64,000 nt of DNA from Paenibacillus sp. 1781tsa1 (GCF_024159265.1 NZ_JAMYWY010000001.1:3348001-3412000); one strand, 5' to 3'. Shown: positions 28,218-36,359, counted from the first letter of the stretch. A program made the numbers and translations. Notes: generated by a model from the letters alone, not told the origin.

Positions 28218-28682
28218 ATGGAAAGAAAGATTCGAAATTCTGCAAAAGCATTGATCATCAAAGATGGAAGGATGCTTGCAATGAAGCAGGATGATCATGA
28301 TGAAGTGATCTATATCCTGCCGGGCGGGAGCCAGAATGCAGGTGAGACATTGACCGATGCTGTGAAGCGTGAAGTCGGAGAAGAAATCGGAGTAGAGGTA
28401 GAACCGTTATCATTGGAATTCGTTATTGAAGGTGTATACGGTGAAGCTCTTCATCGTGTAGATTTTGTTTTTTTGTGCGAGTACATAGGTTTGATGGACC
28501 AAGATAGTTCTATTCTGCCGAGTGACGAAAATCAAGTGGAATATGAATGGCTTGAAATTAAAAATATAAACGAACTACCTTTATTTCCTTCAAAATTACG
28601 AAAGCAGATTCTTAGATTGGTTGGGGGAGAACCAACGGTTATGTATTTAGGAAATGAGGAAGATGAGGAACTGTATGGTTAG
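28218..28682 (+). CDS. NUDIX hydrolase
   Basis: The start is ATG 28218, seven bases after GGGGG; an open frame extends upstream to 28107 but without a ribosome site. The 154-residue protein contains the NUDIX box: G before GSQNAGETLTDAVK, then REVGEEIGV, supplying the Mg-binding glutamates. It should hydrolyse a nucleoside diphosphate linked to a further group. The exact substrate is unknown. The C-terminus is acidic (NEEDEELYG). Confidence 0.9.
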   Translation: MERKIRNSAKALIIKDGRMLAMKQDDHDEVIYILPGGSQNAGETLTDAVKREVGEEIGVEVEPLSLEFVIEGVYGEALHRVDFVFLCEYIGLMDQDSSILPSDENQVEYEWLEIKNINELPLFPSKLRKQILRLVGGEPTVMYLGNEEDEELYG

Positions 28683-28695
28683 TTGTGTCTAACAC

Positions 28696-28797
28696 ATTGA
28701 AGCCGAGAATGAATATGAAGTGATTCATAAACAAGCGGCAGTCTTGTATTTACATAAGGAAAGGCTATTTCAAGGACGTGATGGTCCAGTGAAATAG
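28696..28797 (+). pseudogene. C-terminal remnant of a cytosine deaminase (codA)-like gene
   Basis: Read in frame from 28696, the sequence gives IEAENEYEVIHKQAAVLY. The intact codA at 52.8-54.0 kb has [18 protein letters not shown] near its C-terminus (about 53887-53940). The match is lost after about 28760, where a terminator begins. There is no start codon or upstream deaminase sequence, so only the tail survives. It probably marks a past deletion or recombination at this site. Confidence 0.65.
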
Positions 28798-28806
28798 CCT
28801 TTTTTG
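28760..28806 (+). terminator. Rho-independent terminator
   Basis: AAAGGCTATTTCA (28760-28772) pairs with TGAAATAGCCTTT (28790-28802), with an inner GGAC/GTCC stem and a T-tract. It may have been left by the decayed codA-like gene and now serves the NUDIX gene. Confidence 0.9.
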
Positions 28807-28891
28807 CCGTTAAGCAAAGTGTACTGATCAATTCAAATATGACCATCTAGACCAAGAGGTTACATAAGGCTAGGCCAGCCAAGGCGAGGTG

Positions 28892-29239
28892 TTATATATC
28901 TTGTTCCTTCACACCTGCTGTCATATGTTTCTGACCCCACATGACCATGGATTCAATTAAAGGAACCAATTCCTTGCCCGATTCGGTGAGCGAATATTCC
29001 ACTCTCGGTGGTACCTCGTTATATTGCTCCCGATGCACGATGCCGGAATGAATCAAATCCTTCAAACAGTTCGTTAGCATCGTTCCGGTAATACCAGGCA
29101 ATCTTCTTTTTAATTCATTGTAACGTATACAGTCATTTTCACTGAGGATCGCCAGGATCGGAAGATTCCACTTGCCTCCAATGACCTGAAATGCATAAGT
29201 CGCTGGACATAACTGATCGAAATTAAACTCGTATTTCAC
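28892..29239 (-). CDS. HxlR-family transcriptional regulator
   Basis: The 115-residue winged-helix protein has the family core GGKWNLPILAIL, then RYNELKRRLPGITGTMLTNC and a wing with PPRVEYSLTESG. A Cys at position 11 in QLCPA is placed like the redox-sensing Cys of YodB/HypR-type members. The start is GTG at 29239 with GGAGGG seven bases before it. It is divergent from a DsbA-like gene, suggesting control of a thiol-stress response. A candidate operator lies between them. Confidence 0.9.
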   Translation of the reverse strand: MKYEFNFDQLCPATYAFQVIGGKWNLPILAILSENDCIRYNELKRRLPGITGTMLTNCLKDLIHSGIVHREQYNEVPPRVEYSLTESGKELVPLIESMVMWGQKHMTAGVKEQDI

Positions 29240-29254
29240 TTGATACCCTCCAAT

Positions 29255-29274
29255 AGTATACTTTTTGATACTAA
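29255..29274. promoter_or_regulatory. Candidate HxlR operator
   Basis: The palindrome TAGTAT-N8-ATACTA lies 15 bases upstream of the HxlR start, in the divergent promoter region. Position and symmetry suit a dimeric winged-helix repressor. Confidence 0.45.
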
Positions 29275-29369
29275 GTCAGAAAAAGAATCGTACTTGTTCA
29301 AAAGATTGTAGACAATATAATTAAACTAACACAATGAAATCAATTCATAAAGATAAAGGCGGGATAAAT

Positions 29370-30284
29370 GTGAGTAATGAATCTATGATGTGTGATCTGG
29401 AAACAGGCATATGTGGTGTGAGCGAAGAAGAGGCTATGCAAGAAATTAATCTGAATCACGTTGAGAAAAGGGTAACCATTTATTACGCAACAGATCCGAT
29501 TTGCTCTCACTGCTGGGCGCTAGAGCCGGTGCTTCATCGGTTGGTTGAGGAATACGGTCATTATTTTACGTTGCAAATCAAAATGGGTGGGCTACTGGCT
29601 AACTGGAATGGTTTCTCGGATGGCGCTAACGGAATTCAGAAGCCTTCGGACGTTGCAGGGCATTGGAGGGAAGTGGGTGAACATTCACGTATGCCCATCG
29701 ATGGTTCCTTATGGCACGATAATCCAATACTTTCTTCCTATCCGCCATCTCGCGTATTTAAGGTCATTCAGAGTACACACCCTGGTAAAGAGCATGAATT
29801 TTTAAGACGTGCGCGTGAAGCCGTGTTTGCATTTAATCAAAATATTGGAGAAGATGATGTGCTGACGGATATCGTCAATCAACTGGGTTTGAATGGAAAA
29901 GAAGTGGTTGACGCAGCTGCACAGCAATCTGCACAAGATTTATTAGAGGAAGACTTTGAGCGTGTTGCTGGTTTGGGAGTTAGAGGTTTCCCATCCATTA
30001 TCATTGTAAATAAAGAGAACCAAGGGATGAAAATTGTCGGAGCACGTTCTCTTGAAACATATGTGCAAGCACTTCAGCAGGTGCTGGTTGTTGATCTGAA
30101 ACCAAAACAGATACCCTCGTTGCAGCAGAAAATCGATGAGGGACACCTTCTTTTTTCTAAAGAAATGGAGGTCATGTACAATATCGAAAAGAGTGACATT
30201 GCATCATATGTGAAATCTGAATTGGCAGAGCACACATATCGTATCGGTCACATCTTGAATGAGATGTATATTGAGCAGATCTGA
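29370..30284 (+). CDS. DsbA-family thioredoxin-fold protein (FrnE/SpxH-like)
   Basis: I choose GTG 29370, six bases after AAAGGCGGG, giving 304 residues; an in-frame ATG at 29334 has no ribosome site. The thioredoxin-fold part contains DPICSHCWALEP (about 45-56) with the CxxC redox pair, an inserted helical domain (about 85-190) and a cis-Pro region GVRGFPSIIIV (about 208-218). No signal peptide is seen, so it is cytoplasmic. It may act as a thiol oxidoreductase or as a YjbH/SpxH-like protease adaptor. The adjacent divergent HxlR gene suggests induction by thiol-reactive compounds. Confidence 0.82.
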   Translation: MSNESMMCDLETGICGVSEEEAMQEINLNHVEKRVTIYYATDPICSHCWALEPVLHRLVEEYGHYFTLQIKMGGLLANWNGFSDGANGIQKPSDVAGHWREVGEHSRMPIDGSLWHDNPILSSYPPSRVFKVIQSTHPGKEHEFLRRAREAVFAFNQNIGEDDVLTDIVNQLGLNGKEVVDAAAQQSAQDLLEEDFERVAGLGVRGFPSIIIVNKENQGMKIVGARSLETYVQALQQVLVVDLKPKQIPSLQQKIDEGHLLFSKEMEVMYNIEKSDIASYVKSELAEHTYRIGHILNEMYIEQI

Positions 30285-30352
30285 GGCAGGAAAATACAAA
30301 AACCTCGATCCGGTGTGATTTTGAATATACGCAGGCTAGATGGAGTGAATCT

Positions 30353-30388
30353 AACGGGCATGTCACATATGTGGCTTGCCCGTTTTGT
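30353..30388 (+). terminator. Rho-independent terminator
   Basis: AACGGGCA pairs with TGCCCGTT around a TCACATATGTG core, followed by TTGTG. It ends the DsbA-like gene. Confidence 0.75.
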
Positions 30389-30481
30389 GTATCATTGAGT
30401 AATAAATACGTTTAAACTAAACTTACTTTTGACCTGGACCAGAGCTGATACTAATAAGCACATCATAAGCTATAGGGAGAC

Positions 30482-31372
30482 TTGATCACGAAACTTCAAA
30501 CCATTCAAGTAAGGAGTGTTGGGCTTCAGATGAGGAAAATTATTCAGTTTCCGTTGGTATGGATGTTTACAGGAGCATTTATTTTGGTAGTGTTTGGCTC
30601 AATGTCTAGCAGGATATTTATTGGTTCAGATGGCTTCATATCTATTGTGCATGCCCTGGCTGGAGGTGTTCTCTTCATCGCTATATACTGGCTTATCATG
30701 AGATTTCTGGCAGGTCAGCGCAACGTTGAAGAGATACATAGAAAAAGGGCAGGAACCGAGACCATTTTTGGTGCTTTTGTTGGACTGATTTTTATTGGGG
30801 TTTCTGTAGGTGTCATTGTTTTGCTTGGGGGATATACGTTCACATGGTCTACCGAACACTCCATCACGCCCATATTCGCTTTGGCGATTAGTTCGGCTAT
30901 TGTAGAAGAGTTGGTGTTCCGTGGTTTGTTCCTGCAAGCGATGGAAAGACTGATCGGAAGCTGGATCGCGTTGGCCGTAACTTCGCTCTTTTTTGGTTTA
31001 GCCCATCTCGCTAACCCCGGAGCCACCATCTGGAGCTCTATCGCGATATTCATAGAGGCAGGTGTGTTACTGGGGGCAGGCTTCTTGTGGCGGCGAAACC
31101 TGTGGTTTGTCATGGGACTCCATTTTGTATGGAATGCGTTTGAGGGCATGTTAGGTATACCGGTTTCGGGCATGGCCTTGGACGGTTTATTTGAAGTTCA
31201 AATGACAGGTTCAACACTTCTGACTGGAGGAAACTTCGGCCTTGAAGCCTCCATTGTACCGATGTTCGTCAGTCTACTGATTGCAATTCCTATGCTGATT
31301 AACGCTTACAGGAACGGCAATATTATAAGTAAGAAGAGAAAATCCTCTAAATCACTTCATCCCCCCCAATAA
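30482..31372 (+). CDS. CPBP family intramembrane metalloprotease
   Basis: The protein has up to 296 residues with about eight spans. The three CPBP motifs are present: EELVFRG (EExxxR, about 140-146), GLAHL with downstream Asn/Pro, and HFVWNAFEG near 218-226. These supply the Glu and His residues of the Abi/CaaX protease site. The start is uncertain: TTG 30482 has GGGAGA almost touching it, while ATG 30530 has AAGGAG 13 bases away. Roles range from prenyl-protein processing to bacteriocin self-immunity; none can be chosen here. Confidence 0.82.
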   Translation: MITKLQTIQVRSVGLQMRKIIQFPLVWMFTGAFILVVFGSMSSRIFIGSDGFISIVHALAGGVLFIAIYWLIMRFLAGQRNVEEIHRKRAGTETIFGAFVGLIFIGVSVGVIVLLGGYTFTWSTEHSITPIFALAISSAIVEELVFRGLFLQAMERLIGSWIALAVTSLFFGLAHLANPGATIWSSIAIFIEAGVLLGAGFLWRRNLWFVMGLHFVWNAFEGMLGIPVSGMALDGLFEVQMTGSTLLTGGNFGLEASIVPMFVSLLIAIPMLINAYRNGNIISKKRKSSKSLHPPQ

Positions 31373-31420
31373 AATGAGTAGATTCATTGTAACACGACTT
31401 CGAAAATAGAAATCAAATCC

Positions 31421-31452
31421 AAAGCAGGTCAGCAATATGACTTGCTTTTTTG
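31421..31452 (+). terminator. Rho-independent terminator
   Basis: AAAGCAGGTCA (31421-31431) pairs with TGACTTGCTTT (31438-31448, one G-U), followed by T residues. Confidence 0.85.
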
Positions 31453-31555
31453 TACATCTGCGAAAAACTGATTTGAATTGAAAACGAGGCTTGACCTTGG
31501 GTCAGGCCTAAGGTTTATGCTATGTGTAGGAAGAACAGCGAAGGTGGAGATGACA

Positions 31556-32341
31556 GTGAATGCTGAAATTACAATTAGCGAATTGGCCAAGCTGATGCAC
31601 GTATCGGTACATCAAATTCGTTATTTTGAGGAAAAGGGAGTGTTGCATCCAGCTTACACAGCTGATAATCAGTACCGAATGTATGGCATGGATGAAGTGT
31701 ACCGGCTTGCCCATATTTTATTGCTGCGCAAGATGGGGCTGTCCGTTCAAGTGATCAAAGAATGTCTGACACGTCTTACTCCCGAAGAGATCACACTGCT
31801 CTTTCATCAGGCACTGACCGATACCGAAGCTGAGATTAAGAAACTTCAGGAGACCAAGCATTTTATGGAGAAGTTATTGGAGGAAAAAGCACATCTTGCA
31901 GATCCGGTGGAGACAGCATGTCACATCATTCAGCGCGAAGCCACGCCGCTATCACTATGGTTTGAGATGGAGGCTACTGCCACGCTGAATGCGCAGACAC
32001 TTGTACAGCACAAAGGCAAGATCACCAATCTGTTTGAAGAAGATCTCCATTATGTCTACGATTCGTCCGGCATCGTAGGCATGTACACTCCCACTCAGGA
32101 AGGAATGCATCATCTGATGCTGCCAGCGGGTACGTATCTGTCCTGTCATCTTTTTGTGGAAAATGAAGAACAACTGGCTGCTCACATTCAGCATTTTTAT
32201 GCTAACGCCGAAGAGGCGGGATATGTCTGTCAGGGGCCACTACTCATGGTGGAAAAATCGTATTTATCGTTGTTCACACCCCACAAGCTTCATTATGAAT
32301 TATTGTCACAGATCATAACAGAACAGGAGGTTGTCTTATGA
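31556..32341 (+). CDS. MerR-family transcriptional regulator with C-terminal effector-like domain
   Basis: GTG 31556 is six bases after GGTGGAG and is preferred over the ATG at 31550, which touches that site; this gives 261 residues. The MerR HTH is at the N-terminus (ISELAKLMHVSVHQIRYFEE), followed by a coiled-coil helix (about 85-120) and a domain (about 130-260) resembling GyrI/BmrR-type ligand-binding folds in length. The stop overlaps the next start (ATGA), so it is co-translated with the GNAT and then the hydrolase gene. The ligand is unknown. Confidence 0.88.
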   Translation: MNAEITISELAKLMHVSVHQIRYFEEKGVLHPAYTADNQYRMYGMDEVYRLAHILLLRKMGLSVQVIKECLTRLTPEEITLLFHQALTDTEAEIKKLQETKHFMEKLLEEKAHLADPVETACHIIQREATPLSLWFEMEATATLNAQTLVQHKGKITNLFEEDLHYVYDSSGIVGMYTPTQEGMHHLMLPAGTYLSCHLFVENEEQLAAHIQHFYANAEEAGYVCQGPLLMVEKSYLSLFTPHKLHYELLSQIITEQEVVL

Positions 32342-32985
32342 CACATCTCGTTCAGATTGAGCGCATCCAGCCTGATGGTTACAAAATAGCCAGCGAACTG
32401 ATGGCTTATGGATTTGGACATAAATTCCAGAGATCCACTGCAATATCCTCGTCAGATCTGGCTGCAGCCTTTGAACAGATGCTGCATCATGTTCCCCAAG
32501 ATACTGGAAATCTGCGCGTGGTCGCACGAGAAGACGATGTCATTGTGGGCACGATGTCGTTGAAGTGGAAGCCAGGCTCTCATGAACAGATCGCTGGAAA
32601 GGTGAGAGGTTCCCAGGTGTGGGACGCTTGCAATCACATCGGCGCTTGGAGACGCCTTCTGATGTTAACGGGAATTCATTTGCTGAAACACGAACCTGTG
32701 ATGCAGGAATGTTACATCGCGGATATCGTTGTGCATCCACAACATCAGAGTAAGGGAATCGGCAGACAATTACTCGCCTGGGCGCAGCAATACATGCTGC
32801 AATCCCCTCAGATGTCGTATCTCAGTCTGCATGTGGCAAGTCACAACCTGAAAGCCATTCAGATGTACGAACGTCTGCAGTTTCACACACAAAACAGTAC
32901 AAAAAGCTGGATGACCGACATGCTTCTCGGTGAACAACAATGGAATTATATGACCCGCAAAGGAGACGAACATGCTTCAACGTAA
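32338..32985 (+). CDS. GNAT family N-acetyltransferase
   Basis: The 215-residue protein has the acetyl-CoA binding motif A as IADIVVHPQHQSKGIGRQLL (about 128-147, with the Q/RxxGxG/A core SKGIGR) and motif B near NLKAIQMYERLQF. The N-terminal part is longer than a minimal GNAT. It lies in the middle of a MerR-GNAT-hydrolase operon, overlapping both neighbours (4 and 14 bases), which points to a ligand-inducible detoxification or modification unit. The substrate is unknown. Confidence 0.88.
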   Translation: MTHLVQIERIQPDGYKIASELMAYGFGHKFQRSTAISSSDLAAAFEQMLHHVPQDTGNLRVVAREDDVIVGTMSLKWKPGSHEQIAGKVRGSQVWDACNHIGAWRRLLMLTGIHLLKHEPVMQECYIADIVVHPQHQSKGIGRQLLAWAQQYMLQSPQMSYLSLHVASHNLKAIQMYERLQFHTQNSTKSWMTDMLLGEQQWNYMTRKGDEHAST

Positions 32986-33991
32986 AAGAATCTGGATTTC
33001 ACTACTCGTCTTCATTTTATTAATTGTGGGTACAGGAACGTACATTATTGTGCAACAGGACTACAGTATGGTCGAACAACACATCGAAATTCAAACCCCA
33101 CAAGGCAAACTGACAGGTACACTGTCTCTGCCTAAGAACGAATCAGGCAAGCTGGGACTCGTGCTTTTCATCCATGGGGATGGTCCGATTGATTCGACAC
33201 ATAGCGATGGATATAAGCCATTGTGGGAGCGCCTTGCTTCCATAGGATACGCTTCGTTGTCGCTGGACAAACGCGGCATAGGTGGATCCGAAGGCAACTG
33301 GCTGAATCAAAGCATCGATGATCGCGTAGTTGAAGCCGAGCAAGCTTTCGCTTGGGCGAAAGAGCAACCGATGATTGATGGTTCCAAGATTGGTGTGTGG
33401 GGAGCAAGTCAGGCGGGGTGGGTCATTCCCAAGCTTGCAGGCAAGGAAAATCTCGCATTTAGTATTCTCGTTTCTCCAGCGATCAATTGGCTGAGACAGG
33501 GAGAATACTACACACGGAGTCAAATGGCCAAGGATGGATTTTCGGCCACTGAGATACAAGCACAGGTGGATTACAATAACAAGATTAATGATGTGTTGAA
33601 ACGTCATGGTTCTTATGAGGAATACATTAGGCTTGCACGTCAAGGTGAGGAGAAGATGATCAAGGATCGTTGGAACTTTGTGAGCAAAAACTTCACAGTG
33701 GATGCAACGGTGGATTTGCACAATTTCAAAACACCAGTACTGCTATTGCTTGGAGAAGATGACGTCAATGTCGATATCAAGGATACCGAGAGTGCATATC
33801 GTCAGGAAGTCAAGCCGTCGTACTTGCTTCACAAGAAGATTTTTCAAAATACGGAGCATTCGATGCTTCCTACATCCATTGCAGGCTCGGAATGGAGAAT
33901 GGGGCTGAGATTCCTGTTTGCTCCAAGAAGTATTACCACCCCTGGGTATATGGACGAGATTGAACAATTCCTGACCAAATTGGCGTTATAA
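32972..33991 (+). CDS. Membrane-anchored alpha/beta hydrolase
   Basis: The 339 residues begin with a membrane anchor (about 7-27) followed by an alpha/beta hydrolase fold outside the membrane. Features are the oxyanion loop FIHGDG (about 66-71), the nucleophile elbow GASQAG (Ser near 148), an acidic residue in LLLGEDDVNVD, and the catalytic His in NTEHSML. The group resembles bacterial esterase/peptidase-like proteins of the S9/S15 superfamily. The gene starts inside the GNAT gene, 14 bases before its stop. Possible role: removal of a toxic ester or peptide sensed by the MerR regulator. Confidence 0.83.
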   Translation: MLQRKRIWISLLVFILLIVGTGTYIIVQQDYSMVEQHIEIQTPQGKLTGTLSLPKNESGKLGLVLFIHGDGPIDSTHSDGYKPLWERLASIGYASLSLDKRGIGGSEGNWLNQSIDDRVVEAEQAFAWAKEQPMIDGSKIGVWGASQAGWVIPKLAGKENLAFSILVSPAINWLRQGEYYTRSQMAKDGFSATEIQAQVDYNNKINDVLKRHGSYEEYIRLARQGEEKMIKDRWNFVSKNFTVDATVDLHNFKTPVLLLLGEDDVNVDIKDTESAYRQEVKPSYLLHKKIFQNTEHSMLPTSIAGSEWRMGLRFLFAPRSITTPGYMDEIEQFLTKLAL

Positions 33992-34190
33992 AGAGAACAG
34001 GTTGAGCACCGATTTTATATTGAAGTCGCTATTATCACGTTCTTTTATTCATTTCATTCGATGAAATATACATATAGCAGGTTGGCGATGATATGGGTGG
34101 TCTATTCAAATGTTCATAATCCATGAAATCGGAAGGAATATCTCTTACATGTCTTGAAGTCGTTATAATAAAATTCTGGAGGCGAACGAG

Positions 34191-34754
34191 ATGCTGGAAT
34201 TAGAGTTTACCACTTTAGAGGAGTGGGATGAAGCAATGTGGACACGGATGGAGCGGATCTATCATGAAGCCTTTCAAAGCGGTGCGAAGACAAAAGTGAT
34301 TCTGCGCAGTATGCTAGACCGAGGGGTTGGTTATTTACATACGGGCGTGCATCAGGGAAAAGTGGTTGCGATGGCTGTTACTGGACTGGTGGGGAAGGCT
34401 GTGGACCGCATTCTGATCATTGACTACCTCGCAGTTGATCAGAAGCTGCGCGGGTTGGGCATAGGAACCTGGATGCTGGAGCAGCTCAGAGCCTGGGCGT
34501 TAGGGGAACATGAAATCAAAGGGATACTTATCGAGGCAGAGTCCGGGACAACGGTGGCTCATCAGGAACGCATTCAGTTCTGGCAACGCAATGGGTTCAT
34601 TTTGACCTCCTATGTCCATCAATATAGAATGGTGCCAGAACCATATCAGGCAATGATGCTGCCACTGGACAGAAGCACGCATGTGCCTGATGATGGTGAG
34701 GCACTGTTTCGTTATATCAATGCTTTTCACAAGGTTGCTTACCGGAAGAGTTAG
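34191..34754 (+). CDS. GNAT family N-acetyltransferase
   Basis: The 187-residue protein has motif A as IDYLAVDQKLRGLGIGTWML (about 83-102), including RGLGIG for pyrophosphate binding, and a FWQRNGF motif B (about 136-142). GGAGGCGAACGAG precedes the ATG. It stands alone, about 200 bases after the hydrolase operon, and directly abuts the remnant at 34751. The substrate is unknown. Confidence 0.88.
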   Translation: MLELEFTTLEEWDEAMWTRMERIYHEAFQSGAKTKVILRSMLDRGVGYLHTGVHQGKVVAMAVTGLVGKAVDRILIIDYLAVDQKLRGLGIGTWMLEQLRAWALGEHEIKGILIEAESGTTVAHQERIQFWQRNGFILTSYVHQYRMVPEPYQAMMLPLDRSTHVPDDGEALFRYINAFHKVAYRKS

Positions 34755-34960
34755 CCACCTCAAACTATTTCACAATGAAGACGGGCAGAGTGAACAGGCC
34801 AGGGACATCTTAATTCGATTAAAAACAATGGATGCGATCTGCGCTCCTTGCAGAAATTGAACGCAGATCGGGTCATTGCGAGCGATCAATTCAGTACGCT
34901 CAGGAAGCAGTGAATGCCTCGAACGGCGTCGAGCGTTATATGCTGGTTAAAGAGAGTATG
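34751..34960 (+). pseudogene. Frameshifted C-terminal remnant of a paralogue of the 12-kb membrane protein
   Basis: In one frame (from 34774) it reads NEDGQSEQARDIL; after an A-rich run near 34821-34830 the homology continues one base out of frame as MRSALLAEIERRSG and then VERYMLVKES. The intact protein at 12034-12657 has MEEGRSEQAREHL, MRSSLLAAIELKAG and VHRYMIFKES in the same order. The N-terminal membrane part is absent and no ribosome site is seen. It is a truncated, frameshifted duplicate that now follows the GNAT gene. Confidence 0.75.
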
Positions 34961-34984
34961 AAAGATATAACGCCGCACCTGAAC

Positions 34985-35240
34985 ATATATACATACGTCA
35001 TCGGATCACATATTGTGGCTTGTGGAGAAACGACTTGGACTCAAAACAAAGCGAAGTGTGCACCAGCTAAATTACGTGCGACTGAATTCAATGAAATGAT
35101 GAGAGAACGGAGCATATGCGGAGGTTGAGGTAGGAGATGGAAAAGGTTCCACAAAGCAATCTTTCCATTCAATTTCGGCACACGGATGTACTATTCGCAC
35201 AGGCAAGTCGTCCACCCATTGCGTAGACTGAAGTAGATCA
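34985..35240. other. Non-coding stretch, possible degenerate repeat or gene remnant
   Basis: About 250 bases lie between the remnant and the Sm-like gene. Both strands give short protein-like open stretches broken by stops (plus strand to 35128; minus strand about 35080-35235), with no ribosome site. No hairpin of note is seen. It may be a decayed gene or a dispersed intergenic repeat; I cannot decide from this sequence. Confidence 0.3.
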
Positions 35241-35260
35241 AGTCAAGTGAGGTGAATTCC

Positions 35261-35842
35261 ATGGCTAAAACCAGTGAAATACACGTCCGGGTGAAACGGC
35301 TCAAGGATCGCCCGGTCTGTGTGACTCTTCATAATGGCGAAACGTACGTCGGGTACATCTCTGGCGTTAACGGCGAAGGCGTAGTGCTTACCGGGGGCGG
35401 AAAGCTTACTCAGGCCGCAATCACAGCACCCTCATCTGAAGGCAGTGCTCGCAAAAGCAAACCTAAAGCAGAGGCTACAAGAAAAACAGCATCCTCTCGA
35501 AACCGTAAACGGATGAACAACACACGTAAGTCGCAAGTACGATCCCGGTCAATGTCTCGCTCAACGTCTAGGCAAGCCCAGGTATCATCTTTCATGCCTA
35601 TGTTAGGTTCATTGTTAGGTGGTGGCTTTGGCGGACTTGGCGGTGCAGGCTCGATTGGAGGTATGTTAGGCGGTGGTATGCGGTTATTTGGCATGATCCA
35701 GCGGTTTACACCTGTAGTCAAAATGGGGTATGGCATGATTAAGCAGATTCAGCCATTTATGGGCGCAGTTCAAGGGCTGATGACTCCAGCAAGCCAAGCT
35801 GCGGCAGAAGCCGAAGGTGAAGAGGAAGCACAACGAGGATAA
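35261..35842 (+). CDS. Sm-like N-terminal domain fused to a basic Ser/Arg linker and Gly-rich tail, unknown function
   Basis: ATG 35261, six bases after AGTGAGGTG, is preferred over the in-frame GTG at 35252 that overlaps that site; this gives 193 residues. Residues about 5-45 (RVKRLKDRPVCVTLHNGETY, then a Gly-Val turn and VVLTGGG) look like the strands of an Sm/Hfq-type beta-barrel. Residues 55-105 are strongly basic with RSRSMSRSTSRQ. Residues 110-175 are Gly/Met/Leu-rich and could be membrane-seeking or aggregation-prone. The C-terminus is acidic. It could be an RNA- or spore-associated protein, but the family is not recognised. Confidence 0.65.
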   Translation: MAKTSEIHVRVKRLKDRPVCVTLHNGETYVGYISGVNGEGVVLTGGGKLTQAAITAPSSEGSARKSKPKAEATRKTASSRNRKRMNNTRKSQVRSRSMSRSTSRQAQVSSFMPMLGSLLGGGFGGLGGAGSIGGMLGGGMRLFGMIQRFTPVVKMGYGMIKQIQPFMGAVQGLMTPASQAAAEAEGEEEAQRG

Positions 35843-35995
35843 TACTTGAAATGAAAATCGTGAAATAGAACACAACCCTTCGTTGTATTTGGGAAGGAAG
35901 GATTGCTAGTGTAATGGGTGATCTGATCTCTTTCTGTTCTGTTCCTTATCTTCTTCTCTGTTCTGTTTCAGCTTCTTCGCTAGATGCTTTACTGC

Positions 35996-36036
35996 AAGCT
36001 GCTCTCCGTACGGCAAACGGAGGGTGGCTTATTTGT
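35996..36036 (+). terminator. Probable terminator of the Sm-like gene
   Basis: The stem 35996-36009 with 36017-36030 has 14 consecutive pairs including three G-U, centred on CTCCGT/ACGGAG, and is followed by ATTTGTTTA. Confidence 0.55.
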
Positions 36037-36139
36037 TTATGCTGTATATGAGGTTCGAACAAGCTCGATTTCGCATGCTTGCTCAATGCTAACCAACCTC
36101 AGAAACCTTATTCGGGTCTATATCAAGCCATTAAAATTC

Positions 36140-36231
36140 TAACGAACATGGCACACCCTATTTGCTGCAAATGCAAGATATAGTGTGAAAAAGGGGCTGA
36201 TTCTGCAGCATAACTTCTCCTGTGTTTGTTA
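36140..36231. repeat. Palindromic element with TAACGAACA/TGTTTGTTA ends
   Basis: TAACGAACA (36140-36148) and TGTTTGTTA (36223-36231) form a nine-base inverted repeat with one G-U, in a gene-free stretch of about 570 bases. The CTAACGAA end is shared with the element at 50.8-51.0 kb, so the two may be members of one dispersed family. Confidence 0.4.
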
Positions 36232-36326
36232 AATTCCTTCGTTGCAAGTATAAAAATGAGGTTTCAAATACGCCTCTAACATCTTACTTTGTTACCATGT
36301 AGTTCGACCGATCACTGTTATACAGT

Positions 36327-36359
36327 AAAAACACCGCGCGCAGGGAGCTGCACGCGGTG
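36327..36359 (-). terminator. Terminator of the GH51 gene
   Basis: On the minus strand CACCGCG pairs with CGCGGTG, extended inside by GCAG/CTGC, followed by TTTTT (plus-strand A residues at 36327-36331). It lies about 50 bases past the abfA stop. Confidence 0.9.

Noticed and set aside
34832..35128. A 98-codon open frame as a real gene
   Set aside because: Its first part is the out-of-frame end of a decayed paralogue and there is no ribosome site, so it was called a remnant.
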